In this document: one piece after another, positions 1 through 4,863 of the stretch
How positions within the stretch are numbered: the stretch's first letter is position 1
How the letters are laid out: every line of letters begins with the position of its first letter
Origin: an uncultured Marinilabiliaceae bacterium
GTDB lineage: Bacteria > Bacteroidota > Bacteroidia > Bacteroidales > Marinilabiliaceae
Direction: 5' to 3'
Length of the DNA stretch: 5,825 bases
NCBI GenBank assembly: GCA_905235955.1
Contig: CAJONN010000137.1
Location: 1-5,825 of the forward strand
The notes under the pieces: model-generated
Database searches by the model: none
Seen by the model: the letters and a program-made list of their open reading frames with translations, nothing else
Told to the model about the DNA's origin: nothing
Program-made: the position numbers and the translations under genes

Positions 1-78
1 TTACTTTTTATTTGGCTACGCCGAACTTCGTTTCGCTACGCTCAATCATCGTTGAGTCTGTCGGCACAGAAAAAGTAA
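1..78. repeat. Inverted-repeat element with nested hairpins
   Basis: Bases 1-9 (TTACTTTTT) are an exact inverted match to 70-78 (AAAAAGTAA) and enclose several smaller palindromes: GGCTACGCC at 14-22, CGAACTTCG at 22-30, and CTCAA/TTGAG at 41-45 and 50-54 (about one base either way). The 10-mer GCTACGCTCA at 35-44 recurs exactly at 293-302 inside the next element, which ties the two together. The element starts at the window edge, so its left arm may extend outside. No gene is visible. I read it as one unit of the dispersed intergenic repeat family that fills 1-392. Confidence 0.6.
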
Positions 79-143
79 AAGACCTTAAGTTTCGCAAGTG
101 AAAATATACATAAAATAAGCCCTGAAAGGGCGATAGACCACAG

Positions 144-172
144 GCAGTGGTGTAGCGAAGCGAAACCACTGC
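144..172. repeat. Central hairpin of left half-unit
   Basis: An exact 8-bp stem, GCAGTGGT (144-151) with ACCACTGC (165-172), encloses a 13-nt loop GTAGCGAAGCGAA. The loop resembles the reverse complement of 27-39 (12 of 13 positions). There is no T-tract on either strand, so it is not a terminator. Confidence 0.75.
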
Positions 173-195
173 ACACAAATCGACCAACAGACAAG

Positions 196-257
196 AGCCC
201 TGAAGGGGCGAAAGTGACAGCAATTGTGTATTATTGTTCTTTCGCCCCTTCGGGGCT
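196..257. repeat. Inverted pair of GCCCC palindromes at the element centre
   Basis: Bases 196-214 (AGCCCTGAAGGGGCGAAAG) and 239-257 (CTTTCGCCCCTTCGGGGCT) are inverted copies with one mismatch, separated by 24 nt, and could form a 19-bp cruciform stem. Each copy is also a small palindrome: GCCCC-TTC-GGGGC at 244-256, and GCCCT-GAA-GGGGC in the left copy, whose innermost pair is a T-G wobble. Confidence 0.8.
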
Positions 258-281
258 AATATTGTGGAGGGCGCATAATTA

Positions 282-309
282 GCAGGGGTTACGCTACGCT
301 CACCCCTGC
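282..309. repeat. Central hairpin of right half-unit
   Basis: An exact 8-bp stem, GCAGGGGT (282-289) with ACCCCTGC (302-309), encloses a 12-nt loop TACGCTACGCTC. The stem differs from that at 144-172 at one base pair only, and both partners have changed (T-A there, G-C here), so pairing is kept. Confidence 0.75.
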
Positions 310-392
310 CTGTATTCTTTCGCTCCTTCGGAGCTACTTTACTTGCGAAACTTGAGTAATACATTCCTACTTGCAAAACTTTTTGTAAGCAC

Positions 393-420
393 AAAAAAAA
401 GCGATGTCAATCAACATCGC
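393..420 (-). terminator. Rho-independent terminator downstream of the MalY-like gene
   Basis: Read on the minus strand, GCGATGT (420-414) and ACATCGC (407-401) form a perfect 7-bp stem with a 6-nt loop, followed directly by eight T residues (400-393). It lies about 50 bp after the open-frame stop at 471 and about 100 bp after the displaced native stop at 524. It marks the end of the leftward transcription unit and separates it from the repeat array. Confidence 0.9.
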
Positions 421-470
421 CTTATGCTCATTTTCATAGTGTTTAAATAAGTTATATTGTAGTCTGTTTC

Positions 471-1679
471 CTACTTCTTACGTAGTCTGTTTCTTTCGGT
501 TGCACAAATTGCATTTTTGTGGATTAAAATTTCAGACCAAACGAAGCCAGACGTTGCAGTGCGGTGGTGAGTGTAGTGCGTGGACAAGCCAAGTTGATGC
601 GCATAAACATACATACTGCCAGCATTGAGCCAAAGATGTGCCTCTTTTAGCAGTTGCTTTTCTAATTCTTCTGAAGGTATGTGCCATGCACTGCAATCTA
701 CCCAAAGCAGATAAGTGCCTTCAAGTTCAATGGTATTCAATGCTGGTATGTTTTTGCTGATAAAATCTGTGGTAAACAGATAATTAGCATATATATATTC
801 AAGCAAAGCTTCAAGCCAATCTTCGCCATACGTGTAGGCTGCAATAAGAGCCTCTACGCCAAACGGATTGACATCGCACACTTCGTTGATGTTTATAGCG
901 CGGTCGATGCGTTGGCGTATATTGTCGTCGACAGCCACAATGTTTGCTATTTGCAAGCCTGCAATGTTGAAGGCTTTGCTTGGCGAGGTGCATATAGCTG
1001 CGTGTTGCTCTATGTTGGTGCCAAGTGTGCCAAGCGGTGTGTAGCGGTGTGGACTGAAAACGAGTTCGCAATGAATTTCATCGGCAATGATGAATACGTT
1101 GTGTTTGAGGCATATATGTGCCATCATTTCAAGCTCATCTTTACTCCAAACTCTTCCGACCGGATTGTGCGGATTGCATAGCAAGAATGCTCTGACTTTG
1201 GGGTCAGAGGCTTGCTTTTCAAAGTCAGCAAAGTCTATCTCATAACGGTTGTTGCGTAGTATGAGTCGGTTTTCAGCTATCTGGCAACCATTGTTATGTA
1301 TTGATGAAAAGAAGCAGTTGTATACTGGTGTTTGCACCAAAACTTTTTCGCCCGGCAGTGTTACTGCTTTTATTATAGCTGATATAGCTGGCACTACGCC
1401 TGTGGTGTAAATTACGTTTTGTGCATCGATAGTCCAGCCGTGTCGGTGGGCAAACCATTGTGTGAGAGCGTTGTAATATTCGCCCGGCACGCTTACGTAG
1501 CCGTAGATGCCATGTTGTGCACGTTTCATAATAGCCTCTTGCACAGCAGGTGCAGTGCAAAAATCCATATCGGCAACCCACAATGGAATGACATCAGGAT
1601 TGGTGGCTGAGTCCCATTTGTATGAGTTGGTATGCTGGCGAGGCGTTACAATGTCAAAATTGTATTGATTGTGTGGCAT
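471..1679 (-). CDS. MalY/PatB-family PLP-dependent C-S lyase/aminotransferase, C-terminus frameshifted
   Basis: A 402-residue fold-type I PLP enzyme of the MalY/PatB group. Family members cleave cystathionine or cysteine conjugates to thiol or homocysteine, pyruvate and ammonia in the cytoplasm. Visible motifs: WVADMDF (34-40) near the N-terminus, TPVY with Tyr120, CNPHNPVGR (168-176) carrying the cofactor-contacting Asn, ADEIH with Asp200, and SPSKAFNIAG (232-241) with the PLP-binding Lys235. Everything to GSMY (354-357) fits the family. After Tyr357 the open frame gives an unrelated basic tail of about 45 residues ending ERNRLRKK. The expected ending with its carboxylate-binding Arg lies in another frame (see 524-607). 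The ATG at 1679 follows an A-rich leader with no clear Shine-Dalgarno site. It is last of three same-strand genes after MATE and DUF3737. The family call is firm; the exact substrate is unknown, and the product is probably impaired. Confidence 0.9.
   Translation of the reverse strand: MPHNQYNFDIVTPRQHTNSYKWDSATNPDVIPLWVADMDFCTAPAVQEAIMKRAQHGIYGYVSVPGEYYNALTQWFAHRHGWTIDAQNVIYTTGVVPAISAIIKAVTLPGEKVLVQTPVYNCFFSSIHNNGCQIAENRLILRNNRYEIDFADFEKQASDPKVRAFLLCNPHNPVGRVWSKDELEMMAHICLKHNVFIIADEIHCELVFSPHRYTPLGTLGTNIEQHAAICTSPSKAFNIAGLQIANIVAVDDNIRQRIDRAININEVCDVNPFGVEALIAAYTYGEDWLEALLEYIYANYLFTTDFISKNIPALNTIELEGTYLLWVDCSAWHIPSEELEKQLLKEAHLWLNAGSMYVYAHQLGLSTHYTHHRTATSGFVWSEILIHKNAICATERNRLRKK
524..607 (-). 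pseudogene. Displaced native C-terminus of the MalY-like gene
   Basis: On the minus strand, reading from 607 down to a TAA at 526-524, the translation is FMRINLACPR followed by 17 more residues ending ASFGLKF. This is the typical MalY/PatB ending, including the conserved Arg that in this fold contacts the substrate carboxylate. The upstream 357 codons end at base 609, and one base (608) lies between the two frames. The usual glycine-rich loop between GSMY and the FMRIN motif is also missing, so a small deletion not divisible by three is more likely than a simple one-base error. Together, 524-1679 is the probable ancestral gene. Confidence 0.8.
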
Positions 1680-1740
1680 TTTTTCTCACGTTTTTTTGCA
1701 TAAGATAATGCTGATATTTTCTTTATATAATAAATTATAA

Positions 1741-1759
1741 AATACTAATAGTCAGTATT
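1741..1759 (-). terminator. Weak AT-rich hairpin after DUF3737
   Basis: AATACT (1741-1746) and AGTATT (1754-1759) form a 6-bp stem with a 7-nt loop, 18 bp after the DUF3737 stop. On the minus strand it is followed by an AT-rich stretch (TTTATAATTTATT), not a clean T-run. At most it is a partial terminator, so read-through into the MalY-like gene is plausible. Confidence 0.3.
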
Positions 1760-1776
1760 ATATATGCATGGTATTT

Positions 1777-2622
1777 CTATTTTCTTATCTCTATGATGCA
1801 GTTGTTTGGTTGGCGCACATTGTGGTCGATAGTAACGCTTCCGATGCTGTCGGCAACGATGTGTCCGCTTGTTGGGTTTTTGATATTCTCTATGTGTCCG
1901 TTGATGGTAGCATTTACGGTAGAGTATTCAAACATACGGTCGCAGAGTTTGTCGATGGTGCAATTTTCGAGCACGAGGTTGTTGCAGTAGCATAGCAGTT
2001 GCTCGCCACTGAGGTGGCAGTTGACGAGGCGTACATTGTTTGAATGCCAAGCCAAATATTCGCCATCGAGCACCGAATCGTATACGGTTACATTTTCGCA
2101 TTCCCAAAACGAATCTTTGGTGCTGATGCGAGCGTTGTGTATCTCTACGTTTTTGCAATATTGGAACACATATTTCGAGTCGCTCTCCAATCCATCGACA
2201 AATATGTTTTTTGAAAACATAAAAGGGTAGGTGCCATCGTGCAACTTAACGTTTTTGAGCTTCAGTCCGTCGACTTTCCAAAATGTTTCGTCGGCATCAG
2301 TTATCTCTACATTTTCGAGTTCTACATTGCGCATTTCGCGAAAAAACTTTGGTCCATCGATGCGCGAATTGGTCATGCGCAAATTGTTGGTATACCAAAT
2401 GGCTGAGCGCGAACCTTCGGCAAAGTAGCAGTTGTTTATCTTAGCTCCATCGACGTGCCACCACGGATATTTGCCGTAGAATTTGCAGTTTTCAGCCTCA
2501 ATGTTTTGGCATTGTTTTATTCCGCTTTCGCCATCAACAATAGTGATGTTTTCAAGCCTAAGGTCGTGAGTAGCAAATAGTGGTCGTTCGCCACCATACT
2601 CTTTGTCTTTGATCAAATTCAT
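1777..2622 (-). CDS. DUF3737 family protein, right-handed beta-helix
   Basis: A 281-residue protein that I assign to DUF3737 from its overall sequence, notably the start MNLIKDKEYGGERPLF, the KYPWWHVDG motif (51-59) and SRSAIWYTNNLRMTNSRIDG (71-90). From about residue 20 to 245 it consists of roughly ten rungs of 19-21 residues with a recurring pattern of aromatic, then NV or NL, then an aliphatic, then N-C/V/A-x-I/L (for example WHSNNVRLVNCHL and CYCNNLVLENCTI). This is what a right-handed parallel beta-helix looks like in sequence. There is no signal peptide and no membrane segment, so it should be cytoplasmic. Length and both ends look complete. ATG at 2622 follows AATAGGAATAGA, a weak A-rich site. 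It lies between MATE (60 bp) and MalY (97 bp). The biochemical function of the family is not known to me; beta-helices of this kind occur in carbohydrate-active and scaffold proteins, but no catalytic residues can be named. Confidence 0.85.
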   Translation of the reverse strand: MNLIKDKEYGGERPLFATHDLRLENITIVDGESGIKQCQNIEAENCKFYGKYPWWHVDGAKINNCYFAEGSRSAIWYTNNLRMTNSRIDGPKFFREMRNVELENVEITDADETFWKVDGLKLKNVKLHDGTYPFMFSKNIFVDGLESDSKYVFQYCKNVEIHNARISTKDSFWECENVTVYDSVLDGEYLAWHSNNVRLVNCHLSGEQLLCYCNNLVLENCTIDKLCDRMFEYSTVNATINGHIENIKNPTSGHIVADSIGSVTIDHNVRQPNNCIIEIRK

Positions 2623-2666
2623 TCTATTCCTATTTTTATCCCTATTTTGTAAATATATTTTATAGC

Positions 2667-2693
2667 AAAAGAGATATGAGTTTCATCTCTTTC
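2667..2693 (-). terminator. Hairpin overlapping the MATE stop codon
   Basis: AAAGAGAT and ATCTCTTT (8 bp each, arms at about 2668-2676 and 2685-2693, accurate to one base) can pair around a 9-nt loop, and the MATE stop codon lies within this region. On the minus strand the stem ends in TTTT followed by GCTATAAAA, a weak T-tract. It may attenuate rather than end transcription between MATE and DUF3737. Confidence 0.35.
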
Positions 2694-4134
2694 TGCTCCA
2701 TTTTTTGCCTGCTAATCTGACTAAAAAAATAACGCCTCTGAAGCATAGCTCAATGCACATTGCTATCCAAACTCCATTGAGTCCCATGCGCCCTACAAGC
2801 AATGCCGATAGCACTATGCGCACACCCCAAATGCTAATAAGGTTCATAACACACGGCATCAGTGTGTCGCCTGCGCCTACAAATACGCCATACGCCACTA
2901 TCGATGCAGCAAACATAGGCTCGGCAAATGCTTCGATGCGTAGTGCGCTCACCGTCAGAGATTGCACTGTGAGGTCGGGTGTCATAAACTGCATAACCCA
3001 TGGTGCTGTGGCATACATCACAATGCCCATCATCGTCATTACGCCCATGCCCATGCCTACCGTGATGCGCGCAAAGCTACGTGCCAATTGTTCGCGCCCT
3101 GCGCCAAGACTCTGTCCTACAAGCGTAGTTGCCGATTCGCCTATGCCATAGCCCGGCATATAACAAAGACTCTCTACTATAATGCCAAAGGCGTTGGCGG
3201 CTATGGCTGCTGTGCCAAGTGGTGCTACTATGATAGTGATGACTATCTGTGCGCCACAAAAAATAGTGTGTTCTACACTCATTGGTAGGCTTATTTTTAG
3301 CGCTTTTATTATGGTGTTTTTTTGTGGTCGGAATCTTCCTACCGTACCTTTCAGACTTAACATTTCTGATTTGCAAAACAAAAACCAAAGCATAAGCGAT
3401 GCACTAATGGCAATAGCTATGAGTGTGCCAAGTGCTGCGCCCACTATGCCCATGCCGGCTCCCGGCAGGGTAAGTTCTATGTTGCCAAGCGCAATGGTGC
3501 GAGTGGGGAAGATAAGTAGCAGGTTGAAAACAACATCGAGAAAACACATTAGCACATTGAGCATGCTGGGCACATGCATATTGCCACTGCTACGTAGCAT
3601 ACCACCCGCCAACATATTGAGTTGTATTATGGGTAGCGAGATGCTAACAATAAGAAAATAGAGTGAGGCATTAGTGCAGATATTCTGATCGCCACCAAGC
3701 CAAATGGGTAGATTGTGGCTTATAGCAATGCCGATAAGCATAAGCGCTATGCCCACCGTAAGTACTGCAACTATCGACTGCCTTAACACTGCGCGTGCAC
3801 CATCGAAGTCTTTTGCACCAATGCAATGTGCCACTTGCACGTAGAAACCTGTGGCACATGCTGAGCACAAACCGCCCATAAGCCATATTGTGGTAGATAC
3901 TAATCCAATAGCCGCCGAAGCCTCTGCTCCTAAGCTACCAACCATGGCCGCATCGATATATTCCATAACGATAGTCGACAGCTGTGCCAACATTGAAGGC
4001 ATACTGAGCCATGCAGCCAAGCGCATCTTCTCACCACGCGTCATGGGACTACCATTGCGTATGAGTGCCATCAAGTCGTCCGTCGACCGGATCAACTTGC
4101 TTATTTTAGTTACCATATCTCTATTTTCTCCCAA
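2683..4134 (-). CDS. MATE-family multidrug/metabolite efflux transporter
   Basis: A 483-residue polytopic inner-membrane protein of the MATE (NorM/DinF-like) superfamily, which exports drugs or metabolites in exchange for Na+ or H+. The length and about 12 hydrophobic helices fit the family. Landmarks: the first helix PSMLAQLSTIVMEYIDAAMVG (46-66), GGMLRSSGNMHVPSM (177-191), the second-half GQSLGAGR (340-347) and VGAGDTLMP (419-427). The frame is intact. The longest frame starts with TTG at 4134, but ATG at codon 7 (4116) is the likelier start: it has GGGAG about 11 nt upstream, and the TTG abuts a -7-like promoter box. That gives 477 residues. It is the first gene of a same-strand trio with DUF3737 and a MalY-type lyase. 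The substrate cannot be told from sequence; the context merely makes an amino-acid- or sulfur-related compound conceivable. Confidence 0.93.
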   Translation of the reverse strand: MGENRDMVTKISKLIRSTDDLMALIRNGSPMTRGEKMRLAAWLSMPSMLAQLSTIVMEYIDAAMVGSLGAEASAAIGLVSTTIWLMGGLCSACATGFYVQVAHCIGAKDFDGARAVLRQSIVAVLTVGIALMLIGIAISHNLPIWLGGDQNICTNASLYFLIVSISLPIIQLNMLAGGMLRSSGNMHVPSMLNVLMCFLDVVFNLLLIFPTRTIALGNIELTLPGAGMGIVGAALGTLIAIAISASLMLWFLFCKSEMLSLKGTVGRFRPQKNTIIKALKISLPMSVEHTIFCGAQIVITIIVAPLGTAAIAANAFGIIVESLCYMPGYGIGESATTLVGQSLGAGREQLARSFARITVGMGMGVMTMMGIVMYATAPWVMQFMTPDLTVQSLTVSALRIEAFAEPMFAASIVAYGVFVGAGDTLMPCVMNLISIWGVRIVLSALLVGRMGLNGVWIAMCIELCFRGVIFLVRLAGKKWSRKR

Positions 4135-4135
4135 T

Positions 4136-4144
4136 GCAAAATTA
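4136..4144 (-). promoter_or_regulatory. Candidate Bacteroidetes -7 promoter box for MATE
   Basis: On the minus strand, 4144-4136 reads TAATTTTGC, an exact match to the TAnnTTTGC -7 element used by the Bacteroidetes primary sigma factor. I do not see a clear TTTG at the usual distance upstream, so the call is tentative. If used, transcription would begin near 4130, which would favour the ATG at 4116 over the TTG at 4134. Confidence 0.4.
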
Positions 4145-4203
4145 AAACAAGATTTTCTAATTTTTCTCTAACAGAAAAAGCACAGAGCCAGAAAAAAGAT
4201 TGG

Positions 4204-4259
4204 CTCAAGTTTCGCAAGTGAAAAACGCACAGAAAATAAGCCATGAGAATGGGCGAAAG
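4204..4259. repeat. Solitary half-unit of the intergenic repeat
   Basis: The 18-mer AAGTTTCGCAAGTGAAAA at 4207-4224 is identical to 87-104. It is followed at almost the same spacing (26 versus 25 nt) by AAAATAAGCC (4233-4242, identical to 112-121). A degenerate GCC-AT-GAGA-AT-GGGC palindrome ending GGGCGAAAG (4240-4259) matches the GCCCC box. Further upstream, ACAGAAAAAG at 4171-4180 also matches 66-75. This copy lies alone between the lipoprotein terminator and the MATE promoter region. Confidence 0.75.
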
Positions 4260-4273
4260 AAACATTTTAGAAT

Positions 4274-4308
4274 AAAAAAATGGAGCAACAAACGGCTTGT
4301 TACTCCAT
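4274..4308 (-). terminator. Rho-independent terminator of the DUF4857/lipoprotein operon
   Basis: Read on the minus strand from 4308, ATGGAG-T-AACAA pairs with TTGTT-G-CTCCAT: 12 positions with one internal T-G wobble and a 5-nt loop GCCGT. It is followed directly by a run of T residues (4280-4274). It begins about 20 bp after the lipoprotein stop at 4330. There is no T-run on the other side, so it acts only on leftward transcription. Confidence 0.92.
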
Positions 4309-4329
4309 CTAAAAATAAGTGATATTTTT

Positions 4330-4863
4330 CTAATCTGCAACCGATTCAAAGTCGCTCGCGGTGATGAAATATACAGGATAATAGTCGGTGCCATGCTCGG
4401 CCATCCACTTCTCCATCTCCTCCACCTTGACGCGCTCGGCATCGCACTGCGCGCTTGAGCCATCTTCGGCCTCTTGCTTCTCGATGCGCTCTTTCTGGCT
4501 CTTCACATATTCTAGCGATAGGTGCGATTCTCCAATTGTACCTTTTACAATTAGTTGACTGCCAATAAGTTCATTGTTGAAGCCGCCAAGCTGTTCGCCA
4601 GCCTCGATGCGGATATTTGTCTTGCGCTCGCCACGAATGAAGCAGCGGTGATGTGTGCGATGACAAACGTGCGTAACATTGCCCTTCACCACAACTTCCT
4701 TTCCAACGATATTTGGTGCAACTGAAAGCACAGAATCGACGGTAATTGCTTGAGCACTAAGTTCCTCCGTCGCATCGGCTGTGGCGTCGTTATTTTGTTT
4801 TGCGCCATTGCCACAAGCCGACAATAGAGCGATTAATGCGAATAAAAAAATATTATATCTCAT
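4330..4863 (-). CDS. Small lipoprotein with OB-fold-like domain and Cys/His cluster
   Basis: A 177-residue protein with a lipoprotein signal: MRYN, a hydrophobic stretch, and the lipobox LLSAC with lipidated Cys17, followed by GNG and an acidic linker to about residue 38. Residues 40-112 (VGKEVVVKGNVTHV ... NNELIGSQLIVKGTIGE) have the strand pattern of a small OB-fold, as in tRNA_anti-like domains. They contain CHRTHHRC (67-74), a possible metal site. A charged segment rich in Lys and Glu (121-157) and a short end VYFITASDFESVAD follow. After lipidation it would sit on the periplasmic or outer-membrane face. The ATG at 4863 lies inside the end of the preceding gene (11-bp overlap), which implies co-translation with the DUF4857-like protein. 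No Shine-Dalgarno site is visible, consistent with coupling. The lipoprotein nature is clear; the OB-fold call is by pattern, and the role is unknown. Confidence 0.82.
   Translation of the reverse strand: MRYNIFLFALIALLSACGNGAKQNNDATADATEELSAQAITVDSVLSVAPNIVGKEVVVKGNVTHVCHRTHHRCFIRGERKTNIRIEAGEQLGGFNNELIGSQLIVKGTIGESHLSLEYVKSQKERIEKQEAEDGSSAQCDAERVKVEEMEKWMAEHGTDYYPVYFITASDFESVAD

Larger units (their letters stand above)
84..356. repeat. Composite palindromic (BIME/MITE-like) intergenic element
   Basis: This 273-bp stretch is built as two half-units in opposite orientation. The ends (84-103 and 337-356) are inverted repeats matching at 17 of 20 positions, including an exact 13-bp core AAGTTTCGCAAGT. 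Moving inward, each half has a GCCCC-type palindrome (119-131 and 322-334), a long-stem hairpin (144-172 and 282-309), and a second GCCCC-type palindrome (197-214 and 239-257). The symmetry axis is near base 227. It encodes no transposase and no convincing protein. The layout resembles a pair of head-to-head REP sequences (a BIME) or a small non-autonomous element. The boundaries and mobility are inference; the repeats themselves are plain in the sequence. Confidence 0.75.

Noticed and set aside
84..356. CRISPR array
   Set aside because: The repeats are inverted, unequal in spacing and palindromic within themselves; there are no regular direct repeats with unique spacers.
84..356. Complete insertion sequence
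   Set aside because: There is no transposase frame and no clear target-site duplication at the ends; it can only be a non-autonomous or REP-like element.
8..394. 128-codon open frame on the minus strand across the left repeat region
   Set aside because: It reads straight through the hairpins and inverted repeats, has no recognisable domain, and repeats peptide fragments (such as FHLRNL) that also appear where the repeat recurs near 4204. It is best explained as translation of repeat DNA.
599..620. Programmed ribosomal frameshift in the MalY-like gene
   Set aside because: No X-XXY-YYZ slippery heptamer and no obvious stimulatory stem at the junction, and the family is not known for recoding. 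The missing glycine loop points to a deletion.
681..1181. 166-codon open frame on the plus strand
   Set aside because: It lies wholly antisense to the well-supported MalY-like gene and shows no domain or start signal of its own.
4161..4179. TTTTTCT/AGAAAAA hairpin upstream of MATE
   Set aside because: The 7-bp stem is almost all A-T, sits before a gene start rather than after a gene end, and could arise by chance in AT-rich DNA.
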